A DNA stretch of 64,000 nucleotides from Candidatus Brachybacter algidus (GCA_016711705.1 JADJSK010000001.1:62001-126000); one strand, 5' to 3'. Positions 35,167 to 47,281 are shown, counted from the first letter of the stretch. The notes: generated by a model from the sequence alone, not told the origin. Made by a program: numbers and translations.

Positions 35167-35200
35167 AAAACCTTGTATTGAAAAATGCAAGGTTTTTTTT
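35167..35200 (+). terminator. intrinsic terminator after tRNA-Phe
   Basis: The stem AAAACCTTG/CAAGGTTTT with a 12-nt loop is followed by a T8 run, 11 bp after the tRNA end. Confidence 0.8.
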
Positions 35201-35274
35201 ATTAAACTCAAGTCTTGGGCTTGATTTTAATCTAATATTTTATTACTTTTTCGGACTCATCCATCGGAGTTTCA

Positions 35275-35313
35275 TTCTAATTTCTAATTTCTAATTTCTA
35301 ATTTCTAATTTCC
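35275..35313. repeat. 7-bp tandem repeat, TTTCTAA x 5
   Basis: About 5.5 perfect units of TTTCTAA, in the gap between tRNA-Phe and the lipoprotein gene. It is one of several arrays with a 7-bp period in this window. Confidence 0.9.
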
Positions 35314-35378
35314 AACTTCTACCTTAACCTCCATGGTAACAATGTTTTTACAAGAACTTATTTGCTGCCAAACTTAAG

Positions 35379-36080
35379 TTACTTAACCAGATTGACTTTA
35401 TAGGTCTTTGTAAAAAATTCATTTCTGAAATAGAAATTCATATTTTCATTCACCGCATCTTGATTGAAGGTTCTTACCAAATAAAGATCTACAGGTCCTG
35501 CCTCCAGCATTGTAAGATTTTCAGGTTTAAGCAGAAGCCTGTTGTCAGTGGTTGGACCTTGAATAGTAGAACTGCTTGATTTTGAGCCCTTTCCGATGAT
35601 CATTATAATTATAGTTTCATCTGCGCTAAGCGGCTTTCCTGAATATTCGATGGTCGTTCCTTTGCTTAGAGAGATCTCTTTTTCGGTCTTAACGCTATCT
35701 ATGCCCGGCAATTTGGTAGCTTGAGTAATGATTTTCCCTTGAGGATTAGCTATATTTATAGTATAATCCGAATTGTAAGGCAGATTTGTTTGTAGAGAAT
35801 AATTTTTGTTACCACTTGGCGCTACCAATTGTTTCATATCTTTTCCTCCTATGGTGATATTATAATTAGTAGTATCAGTTTCCCCAACTGCAAGAGAATC
35901 AGCAAAACTAACTTTGCAAAGACTTTTAAATTGATTCCCATCACTAAGATATCTGATATAGAAATCTACATTGCGTGGGTATTGAATTTCAGCTTCCTTT
36001 TTCTTACATCCAATCAACAAGGTCATGCACACTGCAATAAGAGCTATACTTGTTTGAATATTATTATTTCTGGTTGACAT
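35379..36080 (-). CDS. hypothetical lipoprotein
   Basis: 233 aa with a signal peptide and lipobox LIGC (about Cys25) followed by KKKEAE. The mature part is beta-rich (VDFYIRYLSDGNQFKSLCKV, TTNYNITIGGKD, SDYTINIANPQGKIIT), suggesting Ig-like or fibronectin-like folds. There is no catalytic motif, and I cannot assign a family. It is divergent from the hydroxyacid dehydrogenase gene at 36220. Confidence 0.72.
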   Translation of the reverse strand: MSTRNNNIQTSIALIAVCMTLLIGCKKKEAEIQYPRNVDFYIRYLSDGNQFKSLCKVSFADSLAVGETDTTNYNITIGGKDMKQLVAPSGNKNYSLQTNLPYNSDYTINIANPQGKIITQATKLPGIDSVKTEKEISLSKGTTIEYSGKPLSADETIIIMIIGKGSKSSSSTIQGPTTDNRLLLKPENLTMLEAGPVDLYLVRTFNQDAVNENMNFYFRNEFFTKTYKVNLVK

Positions 36081-36219
36081 ATTTTCTGATATTAAATTTG
36101 GATTGCTTTTATTTACTTGCGTACATTTATACTTGCCTCAAGAACTCGTGCAAAGCTAATATTTGAACTGAATATTGAAAATAAATCTTTCCTTTACATT
36201 ATCAAAATAACATAATATT

Positions 36220-37156
36220 ATGAAGGTACTGATTACTGATAACTGTCATGAAGATCTGCTAATTGGATTAAGTTCGCATGGGAATGAAGTGGATTACTTG
36301 CCGCATCTTTCACTGAATGAAATTGACGCAATAATAGAAGCTTATGATGGCATAATTATTAATACACGGGTGAAGATGGATAAAGCGAGAATAGATCTTG
36401 GCCATTGTTTATCTTTCATTGGTAGGATGGGCTCGGGCCTGGACATTATTGATCTGCCTTACGCAGCACTCAAGGGAATCAAAGTGATAAGTTCACCTGA
36501 AGGAAATGCCCAGGCAGTTGCAGAGCATAGCTTAGCCATGTTGTTGACTTTACTGAATAAATTGCCATTAGGTGCATCGCAGGTTAAGAATTTTGAATGG
36601 GATAGGAAGGGGCCAGAGGTCGTGAATTATCCGGCAAAACAATCGGTATAATAGGCTATGGACATACGGGTCCTGCCTTGGCTAAGGTATTGTCTGGATT
36701 TAGGGTAAATATCAAAGTATATGATAAATATAAAGAAATCTCAGACAGTGTAAATTGCGCTGCAACCATTGTTCAATCTACTTTTGAAGATATTATTGCT
36801 CACTGTGATGTTATAAGTTTTAATATTCCGTTAACAGATGAAACAGCGTTATTGATCGACGAATCGTTACTAAGAAGAATTAAACCTGGAGCTATCTTAA
36901 TTAATGCCTCAAGAGGAGGAATTGTAAAGCTTGATGATGTTTGGAATGCAATAGAGGATGGGCGATTAGGAGGTTGTTGCCTTGATGTATTCCCAAATGA
37001 AAAACCACAAACTTACAAAGTAAGGAAGCTGAAGTGATAAATAAAATGGCGGAACATCCGGCAGTAATTTTAACACCTCATGTAGCTGGTTGGACAATAG
37101 AGTCAAAACAAAAGATTGCGCAAATTTTGGTCGATAAAATTGTAAGTAATATTTAG
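36220..37156 (+). pseudogene. D-2-hydroxyacid dehydrogenase, broken by two frameshifts
   Basis: Three frames join into about 312 aa if one G is added at 36618-36619 (giving PEGRELSGKTIGIIGYG) and one A at 37022-37023 (giving KVKEAEVINKMAEHPAV). The NAD-binding motif GYGHTGPALA, the catalytic-region LINASRGGIV and TPHVAGWT are then all in frame, as in the SerA/LdhA/hydroxypyruvate reductase family. It probably reduces a 2-keto acid with NADH; the substrate is unknown. A second family member lies at 48819. The indels are single bases in short runs, so sequencing error is plausible. Confidence 0.85.
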
Positions 37157-37328
37157 TCTATTAACATTGCGTTAATACTTGATTATCAAAGATTTTCAAG
37201 ATTTGCAAAAGGAAGATTATATGTCACATGACCATTATAACGAAATATAAATTTCATTTGGTATAATATATATCTTAAAATTTTGCTACTATTGCAACTC
37301 TTAAAACATAATTTGAAAAAAACTTGAT

Positions 37329-40300
37329 ATGAGCAGAATTATTTTACTTTTTGCTTTTCTTTTTAGTGTCATTGCTGTGAGTGAGGCCCAAACAAGCCTT
37401 AGCGGAAAAATCCTGGATAAAGAATCCGGTGAAGTTGTTATTGGTGCTACAGTCAGACTTTTAAAAGATAACGTTGAAACTGATGGTACCATTACAGATG
37501 CTTATGGTATCTTTTTCTTTAGTAATGTTACTCCGGGTATTTATAATGTCAACATTACCTATACCGGATATGCATCGAGCACCCTAAGTGGAGTTCAGGT
37601 GAATAATGGTAAAGCCAACAAAATGAGCAATATTCAAATCTCAGGCGAATCAACTCTTTTGGACGAAGCTGTTATCTATGCATACAAAAACCCTTTGATC
37701 GAGCAAGATAATACCACTCAGGGTACTACTATTACCTCAGAGCAAATAGCGAAAGCTCCTGTAAAAAGTATCGCAGGACTTGCGGCAGCTTCTGGAGGTG
37801 TATCAAGTGCAAATGGTGGTGATATTTCAATAAGAGGATCCAGAACAGCTTCCACCAACTATTATATTGATGGAATCCGGGTGAATGGTGGTTACTTACC
37901 TCCAAGTGAGATCGAGCAATTGCAGATTATCACAGGTGGTCTTGAATCACAATATGGTGACGTTACAGGCGGTATCATTGTGGCGACAACAAAAGGCCCA
38001 AGTGGAAAATTTAATTTATATGTAGACGGAGAAACATCCAAATTTCTGGATGTGTACGAAAGATCTGAAATCAACGTATCTACTTCCGGTCCGATATTAA
38101 AAGATAAAAACAATAAATCAATCATAGGTTTCCGCTTAGGTGGTCGTTTTTTAAATAATAAAGATGACAATGCTCCTTTCGATCCGGTCGCTTACATGAA
38201 TGAAGATCAAATCAAATTTTTAGAGGCAAATCCTGTTAGAGATATTGGAGTAGGAGGTAAATATTCTGCAGGAGAATTTGATTTGTCAAAAAACACTTCA
38301 TTGTCTAAGTTTTCTAAAAATGAACAAAGAAGAGACATTGACTTGAATGGAAAATTAGATTTTAGAATTTCAAGTGCCATAGACGTTCAGTTAGGTGTTG
38401 GTTATTCAGATATTGAAAATCACTTTGCTCCATCTAGCAATGAACAAAATTATAATTATACTAGCAGACAATGGGCTTTTGCTAATTATTTAAATAATCC
38501 AATCGAAAGTACTAATAGACTTCGTGGTAATATAAGATTAAGGCACAAGCTTTCAGATGCTAAATCGGGCAATAAAGGTCTTTTGCAAAATGTTGCATAC
38601 GTATTTATAGCAGGTTATGAAAAGGAAAAAAAGGGACAGAAAGATCTTCGTCATGGAGATAACTTTTTGATTATGGATATATCGGTAAATTCAATTCAAA
38701 ACTTTCTGAACCAAATTTCTTTGACTTTGTTGATCCAACTACAGGAGAACAAGTATCACAAAAATTCAGATTGGAAGAAGCGTTTCTTGGTACAATTACT
38801 AATGGTACTCAAAATCCAGCCCTTGCTAACTATAATAATGCATTGACTGAAGCCGATATCTTGTCAGAAAATTTTGTCACAACCAATGGTCAGTTTTCTG
38901 AATCTACATTGTTTAATAAGATCTTTGGTCTTTACAATAATGTTGGTAGAACTTATAATGTATATAGAAAAGAAGAAAAAGATACCTACACAGGTAGATT
39001 GGATATCAACTTTGATATTGTACCTGGAGGATCGGATAAAGGTCGACATTCTATAAATCTTGGTTTTCTGTATGAGCAGAATACCCAAGAAGATATGATT
39101 TTAAACCAAGAAATATATGGACACTTGCCGACAACCTTTCAAATAATCATTTGAAAGAGCTTGACTACAATAGTCCTAAAGATTCGATTATTATCGATGG
39201 TCAGATATTTCAAACATATAATTATAAAGTATCTGAACTGACAGGCAATAAATTTTACAAATCAGTAAGAGAGCGCCTAGGCATTCCTTTGAATGAGCCA
39301 TTATTTATCAATAATCTTACACCGGATCAATTATCTTTAGATATGTTTGCACCAGGCGAACTCGTGAATGCAGGTTTAGTCTCTTTTTATGGTTATGATT
39401 ACTTAGGTAATAAAGTCAACAACGCAAGCTTTAACGATTTTTTCACAAAGACAACCGGATCAGAAGCGGGAGTAAGATCTATGTTGATCGCACCTTTCAA
39501 ACCGATATACCAATCATTCTATCTTCAGGACAAATTCCAGGCGAGGGATGTTATCTTCAGATTAGGTTTGAGGATAGAAAGATATGATGCAAATACTAAA
39601 GTATTAAAAGATCCTTATAGCTTATATGAGATTTCTTCAGCTCAAGAATATTATGACCAGGTTGGTAAATCAAGACCTGACAATATTGATCCAAATGCAT
39701 ATGTATACCTAAACACTGCGGGAAATGACGCTTCAGGTGTAAAAGCATTCAGGGTAGGAGATACCTGGTACAATTCTCAAGGAGTACAGACGCTGAATCC
39801 TGATGATATTTTTCAACAAGGTATTGTGAATCCAAGATACAAATTGGAGCCAAATGAAGTAAATAAACCAGATATTCAATTGGCTACTTATGATCCTAAT
39901 CGTTCTTTCAAGGATTATGATCCTCAAGTGAGTTTCTCTCCACGTATCGCAATATCGTTCCCAATATCAGAAGATGCAAACTTCTTTGGTCACTATGATG
40001 TATTGGTAGAAAGACCTACTAATAACTATGCTTCAGGATTAAATTATTTATTGTGGGAAACACAAACAGAATTTAATAATCCTGATCTTAAGCCATCTAA
40101 AAACATTGATTATGAAATCGGCTTCCAGCAGAAATTATCAAATTCTTCGGCGCTGAAACTTTCAATATATTATAAAGAAATTCGCGATCAGATTCAAAAT
40201 GCCTTGATCAATTATACGAATAACGTTTCAGGTTCATTATTGAGTTTCCGAAACATTGACTTTAGTACAGTCAAAGGATTGCAATTACAATATGACCTTA

Positions 40301-40989
40301 GAAGAACTAGCAATTTAACGCTTCAAGCCAACTATACTTTACAGTTTGCAGATGGTACGGGTTCAGATCCTCAAACGCAAAGAAGTATCGCCAGAAATGG
40401 TCAGATTCGAGTATTGAGTCCGCTTGATTTCGACGAAAGACATGCAATTAAATTCACACTGGATTACAGATTTGATGAAGGTAAGTTATACAATGGTCCA
40501 GAATGGTTTGGACTTGATTTCTTCTCAAATACAGGAATAAACATTATTACGACAGCAGTATCAGGTCGACCATATACTAAGGCTGCTACTCCTACTGAAA
40601 GAGGTGGTTCAGGAACAATAGGCACATACAATGGACAAAGATATCCATGGAATTTCAATGCCGATCTTAGAATCGACAAGTCATTTACACTGAATAAGGA
40701 TAGCAAAGACCATCCTCTTGCATTTAACATTTATCTAAGGATTACAAATGTGTTGAATACAAGAAATATTTTTGGCCTGTACAAAGCATCAGGTTCAGAA
40801 TTTGATGATGGATTCTTGCCAACTACTCTTGGACAAAACTTATATTCTGCTATTGAATCAAACGAAATTGGTACAGGCTTTGGAAGAACATCTCAAGATT
40901 ATGTTAACGCATACAATTGGTTAATGTATAATCCTGACTTTTTCAACGGTCCTAGAAGAATCTTTCTTGGTGCCAGCTTTAATTTTTAA
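37329..40989 (+). pseudogene. TonB-dependent outer-membrane receptor, broken by two frameshifts
   Basis: Corrected length is about 1220 aa. It has a signal peptide (to about 21, SEAQT), then a carboxypeptidase-regulatory-like domain (about 22-110: LSGKILDKESGEVVIGATV), a plug domain (about 120-225: ISIRGSRTASTNYYIDGIRV) and a beta barrel ending in aromatic RRIFLGASFNF. One T is missing from TTTTT at 38664-38668 (giving NFFDYGYIGKFN) and one A near 39087 (giving QNTQRRYDFKPRN). It heads a cassette with a T9SS cargo protein and a PorV/PorQ protein, and probably imports or exports a large substrate using TonB energy. Confidence 0.9.
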
Positions 40990-41069
40990 TCATTAATTTC
41001 ATTCTTAAAGATTTTATTAACCTAATTTTCGATAAAATCAATTTGACCTTTAAATTTAAAATAATACAA

Positions 41070-44000
41070 ATGAAAAATAATATTCTTTTGTTCGTATTTC
41101 TAATGTTAACCTTCATTACAGCAGATGTAAATGCTTACCGACCTTACAAGTCAGGTACTCAACCTGGCAACAAGGAAACATTGGAATTGCGAGAGTTGTG
41201 CGCTCCTGCAACTGCCAAGATAGAGTTGAATGTTAACAACGTTAGAGCACTTTTACTTAATGGTGGTGACGTATGGTGGGATCGTGAAGATGGAAGGTAT
41301 ATAGTGCCTAATGTCACTTCTAAACCTGTTTCTTCCATTTTCGCAGCAGCTGTTTGGGTGGCTGGATTTAATGGGGGATCATTAAAGGGTGCCGGTAGAA
41401 TGTATGGTTATGATAATAAGCATGACTGGTTTCCTGGCCCATTAAATGACAATAACGGACAAATTACAATTCAGGAATGTTCTAACTGGGATAGATTCTT
41501 TGAGGTAAGAGGCGATGAAATCGATCGTCATATTGCTTTATTCAATGCAGCAGTTTTAAATGGTACAGAATATACTGAAGATCAAATTCCTCTAAACGTA
41601 AGAGGTTGGCCTGCCAGAGGCAATCCTTATTTCAAAAGGATATTTAATTGGAATCTGCCAAGCACTACAGCAGCTCTTGCACCATTCTACGATTATGATG
41701 GTGATGGAGAATATGATCCGGCACTAGGTGATTTTCCTATTATAGAAGTACGTGGAGTAGGTGGAGCTTGTGAGCCAACACTAGAAAATCCTGTACCTCC
41801 AACTTATGCGGATCAAATGTTTTTCTGGATCTACAACGATAATGGAAATGCGCACTCTGATTTTGGTGGTCAACCTATTAATATGGAAGTTCAGGTGCAG
41901 GCTTATGCATTTAAAACGACAGATCAGTTGAATGATATGACATTCATGCGATATAAACTTGTCAATAGAGCTCCTACTGTAACTGAAGATTGTATCTTCG
42001 GTTGGTGGGTGGATTCAGATCTTGGTTGTCCTGATGATGACTTGATCGGTTGTGATTCTTCCAGAAGTTTAGTTTATTATTATAACGTAGATGGTACTGA
42101 TGGTAATTCAGGTCCTGATATGACATTGTGTAATGCAGGCGGTGGTTCTGTTAATACTTATGGTAGAAAAGTTCCAATTATTGGTATCGATTATTTTGAA
42201 GGACCTACCATCGATTCGACTACAACTTCAGGTAAAGATACTTTGTACGATATAGGAATGACTTCATTTACTTATTTCAACAGAGAAAGTGCTGAAGCAG
42301 GAACTACTGACCCGGGTACCCTTAGGGAATTATATAATTATATGGATGCTAAATGGAAAGATGGTACTCCATTTACATATGGTGGGTCTGGCTATAAGTC
42401 TGGAGGAGCTATTACAAGATATCCATTCGCTGATGACCCGGACAATGTAAACGGCTGGTCTATGAAAACCGTTCCTTCTCTTCCTGGGATAGATAGAAGA
42501 AGTGTACAGTCTACAGGACCGATCACTCTTGAATCTAACAAGACTAATTACATGGTTGTAGGAGTTCCATGGGTTCCGGATCAAGATTATACTGGTCCTA
42601 ACAACGCTCCTTCATTGAAGGATCTTAGAGCGGCGGATGATATCTGCCAAGGTTTATTCGACAATTGTTTTAAGATTTTCGACGGTCCTGACGCTCCTGA
42701 GGTCGATGTGATTGAACTAAATCAAAAGATTATAATTGCGTTGAGCAATGATTCGACAAAGTCTAACAACTTTAATTTGGATTATGCAGGATTTAATCCT
42801 GGTATATCTCCAAATAAAGATGCTGAAGGACTTTTTAGATTCCAAGGTTATCAGATCTATCAATTGAGTAGAAATGACGTTTCATTATCTGAATTGGATG
42901 ATGTCTCTAAAGCAAGGCTTGTAGCACAGGTCGATCTTAAAGATACGGTGACTACTTTATATAACTGGACAGCTATTGACAACCCATCACATATACATAC
43001 GGCACCTGACGGTGATGATCATTTCATTTGGACACCTACCGTTAAAGTAATAGGTGAAAACAAAGGTTTGAGAAATACATTCGAGGTTACTCAGGATCTT
43101 TTTGCTTCAGGCGATCAGAAACTATTGAACCATAAAAAAATACTATTATACTGCAGTTGCGTATGCTTATAACAACTTCCAAAAAGTTACACAGGATGGT
43201 GAAGGTCAAAAGATAACTTTCGCTAGAGGTAGAAGAAACAGTAAGATATATACCGGTATTCCAAGACCAGTAGTTGATAGAGTTCTTAACTCTGACTATG
43301 GAGATGGAGCACTTATCACACGTTTGGATGGTGAGGGAAGCTATAGTTCTTTTCTTGAATTGGCTGATGGAGAAAGAGATAGATTATTTAACTTGAGTTT
43401 CACTGATGGACCAAATGCTGATAGAACTATTAAGTACAAGGAAGAAGGTGGACCAGTAGCTGTTAAAGTATACAATCCCGTAGATGTAATAGATGGTAAA
43501 TTATTCCTTGCATTTACTGATGATAATGGAAACGATAATGTTTTAAATGAAAAAACTGCAGTATGGTCTCTTACAGACGTAAATGGCGATACACTGGTAA
43601 AAAATGAAAATTTTGATTTGTTTAATGAGCGCCTTATAGCTGATTATGGAATGTCTATATTCTTCTACAACAATGAACCTGGAGAAGACAGAGATGACAT
43701 AAATGGTTATGTCGGTCAAAGGGGAGAATATAAAACTGCAGGTGCCACACCTTGGATAACTTTCATTCAGGATGGACAAGATGGCTTCAGTCCTAACCTA
43801 AACGTTTCACTACTCATTTCTGAAGTATTGGATTGGATTAACTACATCATCAAAACTGATGGTAAGCCGAATGAAGATCCTAAGAATGTATACGAGAAAT
43901 TAAGCTTCTGGCCAGCTGTTCTTGCTTTGAGAGATGGAGAGGATGCAGGTTTAAATCAATTCTTTACTCCAGTACCGGCTTCTACTAACATTAAATCTAC

Positions 44001-45147
44001 TGTATTAAAGGTCAATGATCTTTCACAGTTAAATAATGTGGATATTGTATTTACCTCTGATAGATCCAAATGGTCTAAATGTATTGTTGTTGAATCTTCT
44101 AATAGCAAATATGCATTAGCCGGATTTGATTCTGAAGGCAAAGCATCAGGCTTTAGCTTAAGAAAAGGTAGGTCAATTACAAAAGAAGTTGACGCTAATG
44201 GTGATCCTGTGTTAAATGCAAATCCGGATTCAACCGGTATGTCTTGGTTCCCGGGGTATGCCATTGATGTTGAAACTGGCGTTAGATTGAATATATTCTT
44301 TGGTGAAAACTCTAGTTATGATCCACAGATCTTTAGTACATTGTTTGAAGCAGAAGGGTTAAATCCTAAGAGCGGGAGAGATATGATATGGAACCCAAGT
44401 GGAAAACTGTTGATCAATGCGAATAACAATTTATTGTCACCGGAGAATTTCTTCGGAGGAGGACAACATTATATTTATGTTACTAAGACGAAATACAATG
44501 AATGTGCTACGTTCCTCAACAACCTTAAGAATCCAAGTGATGTAAATAAGGCCAGAGTTTTATCTCAGGTAACTTATATTGCAATGCCTTTGACTAACGG
44601 TATGTTGAGCTATAAGGATGGTCTAATCCCGGAAGAATTTACCTTTAAAGCAAGGGTTAATAATGATTACAAAGTTTCATCTATTCCTGAAGGCAGGACT
44701 GGATTGAATAATGGAATGCCTAGTTATGAGATTAATATTTCAGGTAAGGCTTTTGGCCAAAGAGATAATGCTCTAGTCAATCATGCACTGGACAGTATAT
44801 CTGTAGTGCCGAATCCTTACTATGCTTACTCAGGTTACGAAACCAACGAGATCAGCAACATTGTAAAGATCACGAATCTTCCTGCAAAATGTTTGGTAAC
44901 TATTTATTCACTTGATGGTAAATTTATCAGACAATTCAACAGAAATGAAGTAAGAGAAGAGAAGAAAGGAGTTGGAAGGGGTGTAGTCTATGCTCAGGTC
45001 AATCCGGACATCGAATGGGACTTGAAAAATGCTAATGGAATCACTGTGGGAAGTGGTATTTACCTTATTCACGTTAAATCTGATGAAGGTGAAAGAGTTA
45101 TAAAATGGGTAGGTGCTATTAGACAGCTCGAAATCTCAGGATTCTAA
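41070..45147 (+). pseudogene. large secreted protein with T9SS-type C-terminus, one frameshift
   Basis: Corrected length is about 1358 aa. The start is the ATG at 41070 (MKNNILLFVFLM, a signal peptide ending near VNAYR), preferred over the TTG at 41043. One extra A in the A7 run 43134-43140 breaks the frame; removing it gives NHKKYYYTAVAYAYNNF. The N-terminus has LNVNNVRALLLNGGDVWWD and VAGFNGGSLKGAGRMY, seen in a conserved but unnamed Bacteroidota family. The C-terminus (VVPNPYYAYSGYE, then GIYLIHVKSDEGERVIKWVG) is FlgD/T9SS-like. It is placed between a TonB receptor and a PorV/PorQ protein and is probably the surface cargo of that cassette. Confidence 0.85.
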
Positions 45148-45160
45148 AAATACAATATTA

Positions 45161-45189
45161 AGCGTCAGGAAATTAAAAGCCTGACGCTT
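45161..45189 (+). terminator. hairpin between the T9SS cargo and PorV/PorQ genes
   Basis: Stem AGCGTCAGG/CCTGACGCT with a loop of about 10 nt, 13 bp after the stop, followed only by TTATC. It may attenuate or process the transcript instead of stopping it. Confidence 0.55.
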
Positions 45190-45254
45190 TATCAAAAACT
45201 ATTAATTTGCTTTTATTTTTTAAAAGTGATTGGAAAATATCAAAAGAAATTAAC

Positions 45255-46298
45255 GTGAAAAAATACTTTACATTTTTAATGTTTTGCGGATTCATTGCCT
45301 CTTCAATGGCAGGTAATCCTGATAGACAAGGATCAGCAGGCGCAGGGGAATTGCTTATGAATCCATGGGCTAGAAGTGCGGGCTTACACACTATCAATAC
45401 TGCAGGTGTGACAGGAATTGAGGCTACCAGACTCAATATCGCAGGAATGGCTAGGATCAATAGCCTGGAAATATCATATGGACACGCTCAATATCTAGTA
45501 GGAACAGATATTTCAATGAATACATTAGGTCTTGCCAAAAAAATCGGTAAAAACGGTGTATTTGGGTTGGACTTCATGTTAGTAAATGTTGGTGATATTA
45601 AAGTGACTACAGTTGCCTATCCGGAAGGAACAGGAGCTACCTTCACACCTACATTCGCTAATATTGGTATATCTTATGCTACCGTATTTGAAAATAAAGT
45701 TTCTGTAGGTGCAGCTGTTCGTCTTGTCATGGAGTCTTTCGGTGGTATATCTGCCAGAGGAGTTGCCATCGATGCTGGTGTTCAGTATGTTAACGGACCT
45801 AAAGATAATTTCAAACTTGGCTTGTCACTCAGAAATCTTGGAACACCTATGAAATTCAGAGGTGAAGGTTTCACAGTAACGAAACCATCTGAAACAGGTG
45901 CTAATACTAACTTGGCTTACGATCAGAGATCAGCAAATTTTGAATTGCCGGTAGCTTTGAATATAGGTACATCTTACGATTTTTATGTCGGTGATGATAT
46001 CAGAGTATCTCCAATGGTTAACTTTACATCAAACTCTTTTAGCAGAGATCAACTTGGTTTCGGCGTTGAATTGGGTATATTGGATAATATGCTTCAAGTA
46101 AGAGGTGCTTATAAAGCTGAATTACAAAAAACAACAGCTATTGTTAAGGAAGATGTTTATTCTGGTTTGGCATTGGGCGCTTCAGCGAATCTTGTGTTCA
46201 ATAAAGAGAAAAAATCTAAGATCGGTTTTGACTATGCTTATAGAACTACAAATGTATTCTCAGGTACACACAACTTTGGTGTCCGAATAGATTTGTAG
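45255..46298 (+). CDS. PorV/PorQ-family outer-membrane protein
   Basis: 347 aa from a GTG at 45255, chosen because the signal peptide then begins cleanly (KKYFTFLMFCGFIASSMAG). The reading frame itself is open from an ATG at 45207, which would add 16 unlikely residues. The mature part opens with SAGAGELLMNPWARSAGL and INTAGVTGIEATRLNIAGMA, the PorV/PorQ pattern, then forms a 14-strand-type barrel ending in TTNVFSGTHNFGVRIDL. PorV shuttles T9SS cargo from the translocon to the attachment complex. The gene follows a T9SS cargo gene and probably serves it. Confidence 0.88.
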   Translation: MKKYFTFLMFCGFIASSMAGNPDRQGSAGAGELLMNPWARSAGLHTINTAGVTGIEATRLNIAGMARINSLEISYGHAQYLVGTDISMNTLGLAKKIGKNGVFGLDFMLVNVGDIKVTTVAYPEGTGATFTPTFANIGISYATVFENKVSVGAAVRLVMESFGGISARGVAIDAGVQYVNGPKDNFKLGLSLRNLGTPMKFRGEGFTVTKPSETGANTNLAYDQRSANFELPVALNIGTSYDFYVGDDIRVSPMVNFTSNSFSRDQLGFGVELGILDNMLQVRGAYKAELQKTTAIVKEDVYSGLALGASANLVFNKEKKSKIGFDYAYRTTNVFSGTHNFGVRIDL

Positions 46299-46346
46299 CC
46301 TTAAACTTTATTGCCCAATAAATGTTTAACAATATTCTAATCAGAT

Positions 46347-46385
46347 AAAACTAAACACTTCCATATGGGAGTGTTTAGTTTTTTT
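46347..46385 (+). terminator. intrinsic terminator after the PorV/PorQ gene
   Basis: A 13-bp stem AAAACTAAACACT/AGTGTTTAGTTTT with a 10-nt loop and a T run, 48 bp after the stop. It ends the TonB/T9SS/PorV cassette and lies just ahead of greA. Confidence 0.88.
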
Positions 46386-46399
46386 ATTAAAATCAATAT

Positions 46400-46873
46400 A
46401 TGTCAAATTACAACTATTTAACTCAAGAAGGATTGGATAAGCTTAATGCTGAATTGGAAGATTTTAAAACCAATGGTCGTCAGGAAGCTGCTAAGGCAAT
46501 AGCTGAGGCAAGAGATAAAGGTGATTTGTCTGAAAATGCAGAATATGATGCAGCCAAAAATGCTCAAGGCATGCTGGAATTGCGGATTAATGAGCTTGAG
46601 AAAGTATTGTCTAATGCCAGACTTATTGATGCTTCACAATTAGATATCACAAAAGTGACCATTCTTTCAGTTGTAGAGTTAGAAAACATTAAAACAAAAA
46701 AGATATTTAAATATACTATTGTGTCGGAGGCTGAAGCAGATCTTAAAGCCGGAAAAATAAGTGGTAGCTCACCAATTGGTAAAGGTTTATTGGGTAAAAA
46801 AGAAGGTGAGGTGGCAGTTATAACTACCCCAGCCGGAGCACTAGAATTCAAAATTTTGAAATTATCACATTAA
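46400..46873 (+). CDS. greA: transcription elongation factor GreA
   Basis: 157 aa. The N-terminal coiled coil carries YLTQEGLDKLNAELEDF and the acidic tip region RDKGDLSENAEYDAAKNAQG. The C-terminal FKBP-like domain has ISGSSPIGKGLLGKKEGEV. GreA enters the RNA polymerase secondary channel and stimulates cleavage of backtracked RNA. It is followed 6 bp later by a HIT-family gene, so the two form a likely operon. Confidence 0.96.
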   Translation: MSNYNYLTQEGLDKLNAELEDFKTNGRQEAAKAIAEARDKGDLSENAEYDAAKNAQGMLELRINELEKVLSNARLIDASQLDITKVTILSVVELENIKTKKIFKYTIVSEAEADLKAGKISGSSPIGKGLLGKKEGEVAVITTPAGALEFKILKLSH

Positions 46874-46879
46874 TAAGGT

Positions 46880-47275
46880 ATGTCTTCAATTTTTGCTAAA
46901 ATAATCAATGGAGAAATTCCTTCTCATAAAGTTTATGAAGATGAGAATTTTCTGGCATTTTTAGATATACGCCCGATGGTTAAAGGGCACACACTTGTGA
47001 TACCCAAGAAGGAGGTAGATTACCTATTTGATATGAATCCTGAAGAGTATACTTCCTTACTTCTCGCTGCTCAGAAAGTAGCTAAAGGAATTAAAAAAAG
47101 CGTGCCTTGTACTAAAGTAGGTATGACTGTCATTGGTCTTGAAGTTCCGCACGCACATGTGCATCTTATGCCGATAAATAATGTTGCTGATATGAGTTTT
47201 AAAAATCCGGTAGTTGAAATGACACAATCTGAAATGAACCAATTAGCCCAATTGATCAATAAAAACATAGAGTAA
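46880..47275 (+). CDS. HIT-family nucleotide hydrolase
   Basis: 131 aa, the standard HIT size. It begins SSIFAKIINGEIPSHKVYED and carries HTLVIPKKEVDYLFDM. The histidine triad is GLEVPHAHVHLMP (HxHxH). HIT proteins (HinT-like) hydrolyse nucleoside phosphoramidates or dinucleotides. The greA-HIT order is frequent in Bacteroidota. It is convergent with ruvC, 6 bp apart, with no visible terminator between. Confidence 0.94.
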   Translation: MSSIFAKIINGEIPSHKVYEDENFLAFLDIRPMVKGHTLVIPKKEVDYLFDMNPEEYTSLLLAAQKVAKGIKKSVPCTKVGMTVIGLEVPHAHVHLMPINNVADMSFKNPVVEMTQSEMNQLAQLINKNIE

Positions 47276-47281
47276 TCTTTA

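Noticed and set aside
45207..45254. Upstream ATG start for the PorV/PorQ protein
   Set aside because: The extra 16 residues (MLLFFKSDWKISKEIN) precede and spoil a clean signal peptide, and they overlap the hairpin region after the previous gene; the GTG at 45255 is preferred.
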